Positions 26,545 to 35,199 of a stretch of 51,352 nt of DNA are shown piece after piece. Within the stretch, counting starts at the first letter, position 1. Every line of letters begins with the position of its first letter. Source of the DNA: Bacteroidales bacterium (lineage in GTDB: Bacteria; Bacteroidota; Bacteroidia; Bacteroidales; UBA932). The position numbers and the translations under genes are program-made. Below the pieces are notes generated by a model. It saw only the letters and a list, made by a program, of their open reading frames with translations, did not search any database and was not told the origin of the DNA. The stretch is taken from positions 1-51,352 of the forward strand of contig SFMG01000009.1 in assembly GCA_004554455.1 (NCBI GenBank). The letters run 5' to 3'.

Positions 26545-27771
26545 TTATTCTTTGAATTTTCTGATTACCAGTGATGAGTTGGTGCCTCCGAAGCCGAAGG
26601 AGTTGCTCAGGAAGGTGTCGAATTCCATCTCCACCCTCTCCTTCGGGATGTTGAGGTAGCAGGAAGCCTCGTCCGGCTCCTCGAAGTTCAGGTTCGCTGC
26701 CACGAATCCGTTCTGCATCTGAAGCATGGAATAGACTATCTCGCTTGCGCCGGCCATCCACATCTCGTGTCCGGTGTAGGACTTGGTGGAGTTCACCAGC
26801 GGACGGCAGTCTCCGAAGACCTCGTGTATGGCCTTGGCCTCGTTGAGGTCGCCGACCGGCGTCGAGGTGGCGTGGGCGTTGATGTACTGTATGTCCTCCG
26901 CCCTGAGCCCCGCGCAGTCGAGGGCCATCTGCAGCGACCTTTTCGGACCGTCCACGTTAGGCGTGGAAATATGTTCCCCGTTGGAGGAGAAACCGTAGCC
27001 GAGCACCTCGCCAAGTATGGTTGCGCCGCGTCTGACGGCCGACTCGTAGCTCTCGACTATGACCGTTGCCGCTCCGCCTGACGGCACGAGCCCGTCCCTG
27101 TTGCGGTCGAAAGGCCTCGACGCCGCAGCCGGATTGTCTTCCCTGACGGAGAAGGCGCTGAGCGCGTCGAAGTTGCCTACAGAATATATGTTCACCTCCT
27201 CGGCCCCGCCGCAGATTATGCAGTCCTGCAGTCCCTGGCGTATGAGCAGATAGGCCATTCCTATGGCGTGGGAACCGCTGGCGCAGGCCCCTGAGACCGT
27301 GAAATTGATGCCCCTGAGGTTGAATATGGTGGCAAGGTTCATCGTGATGGTGGAGTTCATCGACTGGAATATGTTGCTTGAACCCACCAGTATGGTATTC
27401 TTCTTTTCGCGAATGATATCGGTGCCGCGTATCACGGCCTCGGCGCAGCTGTCGTTGCCGTAGAGTATGCCGGCCTCGTTCTCTTTGAGCCAGGCTTCGT
27501 CTATGCCGGCCTGCTCCAGGGCTTCCCTGGTGGCCACGTAAGCATACAGGCCCTGCTCCGAAAGGTAGTTGCGCTGCTTGCGGTCGAGCACGCCCTTGAG
27601 GTCCGGCTTGCGCAGAATACCGGTCAGCGCGGAGCGGTAGCCCATTTCCTTGCGGGCCGGGTCCAGCCCTATTCCGGACCTGCCGTTGCGCAGCGAGTCG
27701 CAGACCTGCTCCTTGTTTTCCCCTATGCAGGAATATATTCCCAATCCTGTGATTACTACTCTCCTGTCCAT
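26545..27771 (-). CDS. FabF-type beta-ketoacyl-ACP synthase
   Basis: A 408-residue ketosynthase with a complete triad: C163 in SGACASGS, H300 in NAHATSTPVGD and H335 in SYTGHEMWMAG. It has the conserved C-terminal SNSFGFGGTNSSLVI. Unlike the two other ketosynthases of the operon it is a single-domain protein. A much longer in-frame reading extends upstream over fabG in another frame; the start at 27771 (MDRRVVITGLG) is chosen because it begins the family domain, 8 nt after the fabG stop. Confidence 0.92.
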   Translation of the reverse strand: MDRRVVITGLGIYSCIGENKEQVCDSLRNGRSGIGLDPARKEMGYRSALTGILRKPDLKGVLDRKQRNYLSEQGLYAYVATREALEQAGIDEAWLKENEAGILYGNDSCAEAVIRGTDIIREKKNTILVGSSNIFQSMNSTITMNLATIFNLRGINFTVSGACASGSHAIGMAYLLIRQGLQDCIICGGAEEVNIYSVGNFDALSAFSVREDNPAAASRPFDRNRDGLVPSGGAATVIVESYESAVRRGATILGEVLGYGFSSNGEHISTPNVDGPKRSLQMALDCAGLRAEDIQYINAHATSTPVGDLNEAKAIHEVFGDCRPLVNSTKSYTGHEMWMAGASEIVYSMLQMQNGFVAANLNFEEPDEASCYLNIPKERVEMEFDTFLSNSFGFGGTNSSLVIRKFKE

Positions 27772-27779
27772 ATCCCTGT

Positions 27780-28541
27780 CTATGAGTAAAGTCCTCCGTT
27801 GATGTTGATTACCTCGCCCGTGATGTAGGCCGCCCTGTCGGATGCGAGGAAGGCCACGAGTTCCGCCACCTCGGACGGTTCTCCGAAACGGCCTGCCGGC
27901 ACCATCTTCTTGAGCTCGTCCACTTTCAGGTCCTCGGTCATGTCGCTGTGTATGAAGCCCGGGGCTACGGCGTTGACGGTGATTTTCTTGCGGGCCAGCT
28001 CCTGGGCCAGGGCCTTGGTGGCTCCGATGAGCCCGGCTTTTGCAGCGGAGTAGTTGGTCTGTCCGGGCAGTCCTTTCAGGCCGGAGAGGGAGGCCACGTT
28101 CACGATGCGTCCCCATCTGGAAGAGAACATATCCTTGATCAGAAGGCGGGTAAGGTTGTAGAAGCTGTCGAGATTGGTGCTGAGCACCTTGTGCCATTCC
28201 TCAGGCTGCATCCAGAGCAGCAGGTTGTCCCTGCGTATGCCTGCATTGTTCACCAGCACGCTGATGTGCTGCCCGGGGTGGGAGGCTTTCCAGCCTTCCA
28301 CGGCTGCCTCGCAGGCTCCGGCATCCGCGACGTCGAACTTCAGCAGTTCGCCGTCCGACCCCGCAGCCCTCACGCCCTCAAGCGTGATCTCAGCTTCCCT
28401 GTCATTGGAAACATAGTTGATTATTACCCTGTAACCGTCTTCGGCAAGTCTTATGCAGATAGCCCTCCCTATGCCACGGCTTCCGCCCGTGACGAGGGCG
28501 AATTTTTCTACCTTGTCTCCAGTCTCAATCATATCGTCCAT
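27780..28541 (-). CDS. fabG: 3-oxoacyl-ACP reductase FabG-like
   Basis: A 253-residue short-chain dehydrogenase. The NADP-binding motif is TGGSRGIG, then LVNNAGI. The catalytic residues are the Ser in NVASLSG and the Tyr/Lys in NYSAAKAG. It reduces 3-ketoacyl-ACP intermediates; cluster FabG copies (ApeQ-like) serve polyene synthesis. It is the first gene of the operon. A second ATG lies three codons downstream. Confidence 0.93.
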   Translation of the reverse strand: MDDMIETGDKVEKFALVTGGSRGIGRAICIRLAEDGYRVIINYVSNDREAEITLEGVRAAGSDGELLKFDVADAGACEAAVEGWKASHPGQHISVLVNNAGIRRDNLLLWMQPEEWHKVLSTNLDSFYNLTRLLIKDMFSSRWGRIVNVASLSGLKGLPGQTNYSAAKAGLIGATKALAQELARKKITVNAVAPGFIHSDMTEDLKVDELKKMVPAGRFGEPSEVAELVAFLASDRAAYITGEVININGGLYS

Positions 28542-28557
28542 TTAAAAACATAACCCG

Positions 28558-28565
28558 CAAATATA
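28558..28565 (-). promoter_or_regulatory. -7 box for the 17-gene polyene operon
   Basis: Minus-strand TATATTTG, an exact TAnnTTTG match, 16 nt before the fabG start. No convincing -33 TTTG is present at the right distance. No other promoter is evident within the operon, because the largest internal gap is 27 nt. Confidence 0.5.
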
Positions 28566-28617
28566 CGGTTTTTGGAATATATTCCCTAATTTAGCGGCCT
28601 AAATCACACGGTATCGG

Positions 28618-29547
28618 ATGGACAGGACAAAATTGACGTCATTTGCTTGTATGGCATTGCTTTGCCTGACCCTTTCGTGTGCCATCCGCGCCCAGGAAAA
28701 GGCCCCTCTCGGCACGAGGGTGGAGAAACTGAAGGCCTCCCGCATAGAAGGCCGTTCCCTCCGGGGACTCAGGGCGCTGCGTCCGCTTTACGGCATACCC
28801 GTGCTGAGCTTCAACACGGGCAGCTACGACGCCGACAGCCGGGAGCGCGAGCCGGAGATATTGCCTACCAATGTGATATGCGGGCATTCGTATGCCGAGA
28901 AAATCGGCTATTCGAAGCGGGCCTGGAATTCCGTAAACCTCGATTTCGATATTCCCAACTGGGTGGCCTGGGATCCCGACCCCTTCGAGGCGGGCGATTC
29001 GCTGGACCGTTTCAGCCGGCAGATGGCGGAGTTCTGCAGCAGCGACCTGCGCCGCAGCGACCCTGCCTTCCGTCCTGACAGCCTGCTGCTGGCGCTGGTG
29101 CTTGAGGAGTGCCGCAAATGGGCGCTGGAGAAGCCTGTGGGCAGCATATCCCTTGCCTGCGGGCCGCTGGTGCGCAATGCCTCAGACTGCAGGCCTTACG
29201 AATATTTCGTCGTGGTGTGCAAGCGTACGGGCAAAGCATTGGGTTACAAGTCGATAGGCTTTCTGATACCGCCCGCTTCCGCCGCTTCGGAGACCGCCGC
29301 TCCGGGGACTGCGGCCGTCAATCCATATACCCTTTCCACTTCCGTCAACACCGTCGAGTACAAGAGCGGCTATGATTTCTTTCCGGGCCTGCCCGAGGGG
29401 GTGCAGGAATACGTTGAGGGCATGACGACTTTCGAGCTTTTCTGCAGCTACGTGGAGGAGGCCGCCTACAACGAGGAGCCGCCTGACAGCGACAACGACG
29501 CTATGGACGCGCTCAACGACTATCTGCTCGATTTCTACGACCGCTGA
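28618..29547 (+). CDS. Secreted NUC1-like protein lacking the catalytic motif
   Basis: A 309-residue protein with a signal peptide (about 1-25, ending AIRAQ). It aligns with the active NUC1 nuclease at 8183-9049 at several points: IPNWVAWDPDP with SASWVAYPLCE, ISLACGPLVRN with LYVVTGACYRT, YKSIGFLIPP with ACCIGFWLPH, and VEYKSGYDFFPGLPE with LELLTGVDFFHNLPD. The stretch that should hold RGHxxP and the metal-binding Asn is missing or replaced (GDSLDRFSRQMAEF). It is therefore a predicted non-catalytic homologue, perhaps a binding or immunity protein. It is intact, with no frameshift. Confidence 0.65.
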   Translation: MDRTKLTSFACMALLCLTLSCAIRAQEKAPLGTRVEKLKASRIEGRSLRGLRALRPLYGIPVLSFNTGSYDADSREREPEILPTNVICGHSYAEKIGYSKRAWNSVNLDFDIPNWVAWDPDPFEAGDSLDRFSRQMAEFCSSDLRRSDPAFRPDSLLLALVLEECRKWALEKPVGSISLACGPLVRNASDCRPYEYFVVVCKRTGKALGYKSIGFLIPPASAASETAAPGTAAVNPYTLSTSVNTVEYKSGYDFFPGLPEGVQEYVEGMTTFELFCSYVEEAAYNEEPPDSDNDAMDALNDYLLDFYDR

Positions 29548-29568
29548 CCCGGATCTCCGGCCGGGACA

Positions 29569-30000
29569 TTATGCTCCCAGCACCAGGGTCCAGACATAGA
29601 AGCGTGCCGCCACCCCGACCAGGGTCATAAGCAGGGTGGGCACGGTCTTGCTGCGGTAGAAGCCGAGGGCGATCAGCATCGCCTCCCCGATGAAGGGCAC
29701 CCAGGCCAGCAGGGCCAGCCATATCCCGAAACGGTCTATCTTGACTTTTTGTCTTTCAATGGTTTCGTGCTTCACCTTGAAGAGCTTTTCAACCCATTCC
29801 CATTTCGCGAAACGGCCCATCGCCCAGGTGAAGCTCAGGCCCAGCCAGTTGCCGCTTATGGCCACGACCATAGTCTCCCACACGGGGAACTTCCCGCTCA
29901 GCAGCGCCGCCACGTATATGGCGTCGGAACTGAAGGGGACTATGCTTCCCGAGAGCATTACGGCTATGAAAAGTCCTGCGAGTCCGAGCGATTCCAGCAT
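29569..30000 (-). CDS. DedA/YqaA-type VTT membrane protein
   Basis: A 143-residue membrane protein of the SNARE-associated/VTT (YqaA, COG1238) family. It has helices at about 5-30, 42-64, 98-116 and 120-142. SGSIVPFSSDAIYVAAL and the amphipathic MGRFAKWEWVEKLF are typical. DedA relatives act in lipid carrier recycling and membrane homeostasis. The start at 30000 (MLESLGL) fits the -7 box at 30029-30036; an ATG at 30057 lies upstream of that box. Confidence 0.85.
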   Translation of the reverse strand: MLESLGLAGLFIAVMLSGSIVPFSSDAIYVAALLSGKFPVWETMVVAISGNWLGLSFTWAMGRFAKWEWVEKLFKVKHETIERQKVKIDRFGIWLALLAWVPFIGEAMLIALGFYRSKTVPTLLMTLVGVAARFYVWTLVLGA

Positions 30001-30028
30001 AGGCGATTTCTTTGTTTTTAAGGACCGG

Positions 30029-30036
30029 CAAAGATA
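30029..30036 (-). promoter_or_regulatory. -7 box for YqaA gene
   Basis: Minus-strand TATCTTTG, an exact TAnnTTTG match, 28 nt upstream of the chosen start at 30000. Confidence 0.5.
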
Positions 30037-30057
30037 GGAATCTTCTGCGTTATTCAT

Positions 30058-30065
30058 TATTTTTG
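30058..30065 (+). promoter_or_regulatory. -7 box for sdaA
   Basis: TATTTTTG matches TAnnTTTG and lies 26 nt before the sdaA ATG. It is divergent from the YqaA promoter. Confidence 0.5.
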
Positions 30066-30091
30066 CGGCCGCGTTACAGAAAAAAAGAAAG

Positions 30092-31297
30092 ATGAAATCA
30101 CTGAGAGAACTCTACAAAATAGGCCGCGGACCTTCCAGCAGCCACACTATGGGACCGCTCAAGGCCGCCGAGATTTTTGCTTCCAGGCACCCTGAGGCAA
30201 AATCTTTCGAGGTGACTCTCTACGGAAGTCTGGCCGCTACCGGCAAAGGCCATCTCACCGACGTCGCCATCACTGGCGAACTGGAAAAGACTGCTCCCTG
30301 CTGCATACGCTGGCGTCCGGACATAGAACTGCCTTTCCACCCCAACGGAATGAGTTTCACAGCCGTGGAACAGGACGGCTCCGCCAGCGAGCCCTGGGTG
30401 GTGTACAGCATAGGCGGCGGCGCGCTGTCCGAGGGAAAGGAAAACGACTTTTTCGCCGCGACGCCCGACGTATATCCCCTTCACACCATAGGCGACATAC
30501 TGGAATGGTGCCGCAGCAACGGACGCACGATATGGGAATATGTCGAGAAATGCGAGGGCCCGGAAATCTGGGATTATCTCGACGGAATCTGGAGCGCGAT
30601 GTGCCGCAGCGTGGAGAACGGACTGTCCAACGAAGGCGCTCTTCCCGGACCGCTCCATCTCACCCGCAAGGCCTCTACCTACCATATCAAGGCCAGCGGT
30701 TACAAACCCAATCTGCAGAGCCGCGGACTGGTCTTCGCCTATGCCCTTGCGGTGAGTGAGGAGAACGCTTCCGGAGGCGTGATCGTGACCGCTCCGACCT
30801 GCGGTTCCTGCGGAGTGCTGCCTTCTGTGCTCTACCATCTGGAGAAGCGTCACGAGTTCAGCCGCAGCCGCATACTCAGAGCCCTTGCCACGGGTGGCAT
30901 TTTCGGTAATGTGGTCAAGACAAATGCCTCCATATCAGGGGCTGAGGTAGGATGTCAGGGAGAGGTGGGAGTCGCCTGCGCAATGGCTTCGGCAGCCACC
31001 TGCCAGCTTTTCGGGGGCACCCCTTCCCAGATTGAATATGCTGCCGAAATGGGGCTTGAGCACCACTTGGGAATGACCTGCGACCCGGTCTGCGGACTGG
31101 TGCAGATTCCCTGCATAGAACGCAATGCCTTTGCGGCTGCCAGGGCCCTCGACTCCAACATCTACGCCAGCTTCTCGGACGGATTCCACAGGGTGTCCTT
31201 TGACCAGGTGGTGGAGGCGATGAAGCAGACCGGCCATGACCTGCCTTCACTTTACAAGGAAACCGGCGAGGGCGGACTTGCCCGTTTCGATCTCTGA
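30092..31297 (+). CDS. sdaA: L-serine ammonia-lyase (iron-sulfur)
   Basis: A 401-residue single-chain L-serine dehydratase that converts L-serine to pyruvate and ammonia with a [4Fe-4S] cluster. An N-terminal beta domain carries SSSHTMGP. The alpha domain has PTCGSCGVLPSV, VGCQGEVGVACAMA and MTCDPVCGLVQIPC, which hold the cluster cysteines. It is somewhat shorter than the E. coli enzymes (about 454) but has all motifs. It ends 4 nt from the convergent hrpB stop. A RidA protein (7757-8158), which removes 2-aminoacrylate, is in the same window but not in the operon. Confidence 0.95.
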   Translation: MKSLRELYKIGRGPSSSHTMGPLKAAEIFASRHPEAKSFEVTLYGSLAATGKGHLTDVAITGELEKTAPCCIRWRPDIELPFHPNGMSFTAVEQDGSASEPWVVYSIGGGALSEGKENDFFAATPDVYPLHTIGDILEWCRSNGRTIWEYVEKCEGPEIWDYLDGIWSAMCRSVENGLSNEGALPGPLHLTRKASTYHIKASGYKPNLQSRGLVFAYALAVSEENASGGVIVTAPTCGSCGVLPSVLYHLEKRHEFSRSRILRALATGGIFGNVVKTNASISGAEVGCQGEVGVACAMASAATCQLFGGTPSQIEYAAEMGLEHHLGMTCDPVCGLVQIPCIERNAFAAARALDSNIYASFSDGFHRVSFDQVVEAMKQTGHDLPSLYKETGEGGLARFDL

Positions 31298-31301
31298 GTT
31301 C

Positions 31302-33767
31302 TCAAATCTTTTCCAGGGGATTCTCCGGCCAGGAATGCTTGGGGTAGCGTCTGCGCAGTTCCTTCCTCACCTCGAAATAGGTGTTCTGCCAGAAACTCTC
31401 CAGGTCGCTGGTCAGTTGCACGGGCTTGAACCCCGGTGAGAGCAATTCCATAAGCACCCTTCTGCGCCCTTCGTCCACAGCGGGGCTCTGTCTCATCCCG
31501 AAACATTCCTGCAGTCTGAGCTTCAGCACCGGCAGTTCCGCGCCCTGGCGGTATTCGAGTTTCACGCGCCGTCCCGAAGGCAGGGCTATGCTGGCCGGAG
31601 CAATCCTGTCCAGGGCCTCTCTCTGCTCCCATCCCAGCAGGCCGAGCAGGGCTTCGCACAGGTCTATCTTCTTGAGTGACTGAATGTTGTAAACGCCGTT
31701 CAGATAGGGCGGCAGCCACTCTTCCACCCTCGCCAGAACGGCCTCCGTGGACAGGTCGGGGAGTTCCAGTTCCGGCCTCCACTGTGCCGCCGTGGCCACC
31801 CTTCTCTGCAGCTGTTCCACATCCGGGCCGAAATCCAGCATCGAACGCCCCTCCTTCGCAGCCGCCTCGCAAATGATGTGGCTGCAGTCCTGAGGACGTT
31901 CCGCCGGCCTGGACGAAAGGCAGAGACGACCTATCCTCTCCTCGACCGCCGCCTTCACGCACCCCTCCCGGCTGTCCCAGCTCAGACATTTGCGGCTGCG
32001 GGCCAGCGTTCTCAGTTCGTCCTTTTCCGCTGCAAGGGCGAGGAATATGCGTCCCACGCCTCCCGGACGCGGATTGAAGTCGGCTATGACTATATATTCG
32101 TGGGCGCAGAGAGCGTCGTTGCCGTCCATTGCGGCTATCTCTCCTCCTGCGGTCATATATTGGCCGTAGCTGCGCTCTATCTGTCTTGCCACCCTTTCCG
32201 GATATGCGGCGGCCAGCAGCAGGGCCTCAGAAACCGGGCCTCTGCCTTCACTTGCCCCGCCCGTCCTGTCGGCAGTTTCGAGCATATTGCGGAACTGCTT
32301 GACAGCCAGTGATATGCGTGGATTGGACTTCGTCGCGTCAAGGCGCAGTGCAAGGTCGCAGCCGGCTCCCGGAAGCGGGTCCTTCTCGCCCAGCAGTGCC
32401 GCAATGCGGCAGGCCATTTCGCGTGAGTCTCTGTCCTTTCCCGCCGTCAGCAGCATACCCGCGATGCGGGGATGGCAGGGGAAGGCCGCCATCAGTCTGC
32501 CGCGGGGAGTGATACGCCCGTTTTCCATGGCTCCCAGTTCCTCCAGCAGTTTCGCGGCTCCGGCCAGCGACTGGGGCGGGGGAGGGGTGAGCCAGGGCAG
32601 CGATGCCATGCCGCTTCCGTCCCAGCAGGCGCACTGAAGGGCGACGGATGAGAGTTCCGCCTCGAGTATCTCCGGAACGCGGTTCTCAGGGAGCCGCTGC
32701 TCGAGTGATCTGCTCCACAATCTCAGACAATAGCCGGGCCCTGTCCTGCCGGCCCGTCCCCGTCTCTGGTCGGCCATATCCCGGCTCACCCTGAAGCACT
32801 CCAGGTTGTCCAGGCCGCTGCGGGGGTTGAATATGTTCTTGCGGTAAAGGCCCGAGTCCACGACGCAGCCGACTCCTTCGATGGTAAGCGAAGTCTCAGC
32901 TATGGGCGTGGCCAGCACTATCTTGCGCCGCCCCGGTCCCGAGGCTTCTATGGCGAGGCGCTGTTCCTTCAGGCTCATCTGCCCGTAGAGGGGGCAGATA
33001 TCCGTATCGTCTCCCATCTTTCCCTCCATAAGCGCTGCGCAGCGTCTTATCTCGCCTTCTCCCGGAAAGAAGGCCAGCAGATCCCCTTCGTGTTCGCGGA
33101 AGACACGGCTTATGCGCCTTGCCATAAGTTCCGGCAGTCTGGCGCAGAGTTCCGCTATGTTTTCCGGGCAGTCCCCGTCCCATTCGGTCTCTACCGGGAA
33201 CATACGCCCTCCGCAGCTCAGATGCACGGCTCCCAGTTCCCTCGAGATCGACTCCGTGTCCATAGTCGCCGACATCAGCACTATCTTCAGGTCCGGCCTG
33301 AGCAGTTCCGCGCTTTCCCTTGCCATCGCCAGGGCGCAGTCGCAGTTGAGGCTGCGTTCGTGGAACTCATCGAATATGAGCGCACTGACTCCCTCCAGGG
33401 TGGGATCCTCGCATATCATTCTGCCGAGTATGCCTTCAGTGAGCACTTCCAGCCGGGTGGCGGACGAAACCCTGTTCTCGAAGCGCACCCTGTATCCCAC
33501 GGTCTCACCGACATCCTCGCCCAGTATGGCGGCCATGCGGCAGGCAATCTGGCGGGCCGCTATCCTCCTCGGTTCCAGCATAAGTATGCGCCCGGGAAGG
33601 CAGTCGAGCATAAGCAGCGGCAGCAGTGTGGACTTGCCCGCACCCGGCTCCGCGCTTACCAGAACGCAGCCGCTTTCCTCCAGCGCCTTCCTTAGCCCGC
33701 CGGCCAGTCCCGCGGCAGGCAGATGCCCCGCGGCCTTGAGTGCCCTATCCGTGATTCCCCTAGTCAT
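31302..33767 (-). CDS. hrpB: ATP-dependent helicase HrpB
   Basis: An 821-residue DEAH-type helicase of the HrpB family. Walker A is AEPGAGKST, the DEFH box is in LIFDEFHERSLN, motif III is MSATMD and motif VI is DQRRGRAGRTGPG. A ratchet/winged-helix region and the C-terminal HrpB domain follow, ending KHSWPENPLEKI, the typical family tail. The role is not firmly known. ATG 33767 is preferred over 33776, because the latter overlaps the -7 box at 33774-33781. Confidence 0.94.
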   Translation of the reverse strand: MTRGITDRALKAAGHLPAAGLAGGLRKALEESGCVLVSAEPGAGKSTLLPLLMLDCLPGRILMLEPRRIAARQIACRMAAILGEDVGETVGYRVRFENRVSSATRLEVLTEGILGRMICEDPTLEGVSALIFDEFHERSLNCDCALAMARESAELLRPDLKIVLMSATMDTESISRELGAVHLSCGGRMFPVETEWDGDCPENIAELCARLPELMARRISRVFREHEGDLLAFFPGEGEIRRCAALMEGKMGDDTDICPLYGQMSLKEQRLAIEASGPGRRKIVLATPIAETSLTIEGVGCVVDSGLYRKNIFNPRSGLDNLECFRVSRDMADQRRGRAGRTGPGYCLRLWSRSLEQRLPENRVPEILEAELSSVALQCACWDGSGMASLPWLTPPPPQSLAGAAKLLEELGAMENGRITPRGRLMAAFPCHPRIAGMLLTAGKDRDSREMACRIAALLGEKDPLPGAGCDLALRLDATKSNPRISLAVKQFRNMLETADRTGGASEGRGPVSEALLLAAAYPERVARQIERSYGQYMTAGGEIAAMDGNDALCAHEYIVIADFNPRPGGVGRIFLALAAEKDELRTLARSRKCLSWDSREGCVKAAVEERIGRLCLSSRPAERPQDCSHIICEAAAKEGRSMLDFGPDVEQLQRRVATAAQWRPELELPDLSTEAVLARVEEWLPPYLNGVYNIQSLKKIDLCEALLGLLGWEQREALDRIAPASIALPSGRRVKLEYRQGAELPVLKLRLQECFGMRQSPAVDEGRRRVLMELLSPGFKPVQLTSDLESFWQNTYFEVRKELRRRYPKHSWPENPLEKI

Positions 33768-33773
33768 ATTCGG

Positions 33774-33781
33774 CAAATATA
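33774..33781 (-). promoter_or_regulatory. -7 box for hrpB
   Basis: Minus-strand TATATTTG, an exact TAnnTTTG match. It implies a nearly leaderless transcript starting at the ATG at 33767. Confidence 0.45.
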
Positions 33782-33793
33782 CTTAAAAAGAGC

Positions 33794-33801
33794 TATCTTT
33801 G
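33794..33801 (+). promoter_or_regulatory. -7 box for MATE gene
   Basis: TATCTTTG, an exact TAnnTTTG match, 35 nt before the MATE ATG. Only 12 bp separate it from the divergent hrpB box. Confidence 0.5.
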
Positions 33802-33836
33802 GGGCCCTTTGCGCATGTCGGCAAGGGAAAAGGAAT

Positions 33837-35165
33837 ATGGAAATCAGGCTCTCGGAACATTTTTCTTACGGCAAACTGCTGCGCTTCACCTTTCCGTCGG
33901 TGGCAATGATGCTTTTCTGCAGCATCTACGGAATGGTGGACGGCTTCTTCGTATCCAATTATGTCGGGGCCACCCAGTTCGCAGCCCTCAATCTCATCTG
34001 GCCCTACACAATGGTGCTCGGGGCGGTGGGATTTATGATAGGTTCAGGAGGCACCGCCCTGGTTTCCAAGACTTTGGGAGAAGGCAAGCCAAAGCTGGCC
34101 AACGAATATTTTTCGATGATGATCTATGCCGCTATTGTCATCGGCCTTTTCCTGGACATCCTGGGGCTCAGTCTGATGCGTCCGGTCGCAAGGCTCATGG
34201 GAGCCGACGGCGAGCTGCTGGAATATGCCGTGCAGTACGGCAATATCATAATGGCCGCCATGCCGACCTTTATGCTGCAGTGCGTCTTCCAGCCATTTAT
34301 GGTGACAGCCGAAAGGGCGCGCCTGGGGCTCTGGTTCACCGTCGCATCCGGCCTTACGAATATGTTCTTCGACTGGCTTTTCATAGGCGTCTTCGGCTGG
34401 GGGATCAGGGCTGCCGCCGCCGCGACCGTGCTCAGTCAGGTCGTAGGCTTCGCGCTGCCTATGATATATTTCCTGCGTCGCAACAACAGTCTGCTGCGTC
34501 TGGGACGCCCTTCCACGGATATGCGCGCCTTCATCAAGGCCTGCTCCAACGGAATGTCTGAACTCGTCACCAACCTCTCCATTTCGCTGGTGGGCATGCT
34601 CTACAACCAGCGTCTCCTGCTGCTGGCAGGGGAGAATGGCGTGAATGCCTATGGCGTGATCAGTTATGTCTCCTACCTTTTCCTGGCTATGTTCCTCGGC
34701 TATTCTATGGGCATATCGCCCGTCGTCGGCTTCAACTACGGTGCCCGCAACAGGCCGGAACTGCGCAGTCTCAGGCGGAAAAGCATAGTGCTGCTTTCGC
34801 TTGCGGCACTCGTCGTCGGCACGGCAGGCCTCTGTTTCTCCGACAGCATAGCCTCCTTCTTCGCCGACGGCGACCTGGAATTCAGGGATATGGCCGCCCG
34901 CGCTTTCCGCCTCTACTCCTTCTCGTATTTCCTCTCGCATTACAATATCTTCGCTTCCGCCTTCTTCACCGCCCTGAACAACGGCAAGGTGAGCGCCGCC
35001 ATATCCTTCTCCAGAACCATACTCTTGCAGGTGGGCGCCATACTGCTCCTGCCTTGCGTTCTCGGCCTGGACGGTATATGGCTGGCCATGCCGCTTTCCG
35101 AACTGATATGCAGCCTGTTGTCGTTCATACTCTTCCAGGCGTACAGGCGCCGCTACGGATATTGA
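33837..35165 (+). CDS. MATE family efflux transporter
   Basis: A 442-residue, 12-helix MATE/DinF-type exporter. Two repeated six-helix halves are seen. Typical segments are FTFPSVAMMLFCSIYGMVDGFFVSNY in helix 1, GSGGTALVSKTLGEG and GYSMGISPVVGFNYGARN. It exports drugs or metabolites using Na+ or H+ gradients; no substrate can be inferred. The start at 33837 is chosen because it follows the promoter box; the longer in-frame reading spans hrpB's promoter. Confidence 0.92.
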   Translation: MEIRLSEHFSYGKLLRFTFPSVAMMLFCSIYGMVDGFFVSNYVGATQFAALNLIWPYTMVLGAVGFMIGSGGTALVSKTLGEGKPKLANEYFSMMIYAAIVIGLFLDILGLSLMRPVARLMGADGELLEYAVQYGNIIMAAMPTFMLQCVFQPFMVTAERARLGLWFTVASGLTNMFFDWLFIGVFGWGIRAAAAATVLSQVVGFALPMIYFLRRNNSLLRLGRPSTDMRAFIKACSNGMSELVTNLSISLVGMLYNQRLLLLAGENGVNAYGVISYVSYLFLAMFLGYSMGISPVVGFNYGARNRPELRSLRRKSIVLLSLAALVVGTAGLCFSDSIASFFADGDLEFRDMAARAFRLYSFSYFLSHYNIFASAFFTALNNGKVSAAISFSRTILLQVGAILLLPCVLGLDGIWLAMPLSELICSLLSFILFQAYRRRYGY

Positions 35166-35174
35166 GTTTTTGTG

Positions 35175-35182
35175 TATATTTG
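35175..35182 (+). promoter_or_regulatory. -7 box for CoA-transferase gene
   Basis: TATATTTG, an exact TAnnTTTG match, 17 nt before the ATG at 35200. It lies only 10 bp past the MATE stop. Confidence 0.5.
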
Positions 35183-35199
35183 CGGATATTTGCAAACAG

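Noticed and set aside
26545..28197. Ketosynthase with a long N-terminal extension
   Set aside because: The extension overlaps fabG in another frame and is low-complexity Arg/Gln/Gly-rich; the family domain starts at 27771.
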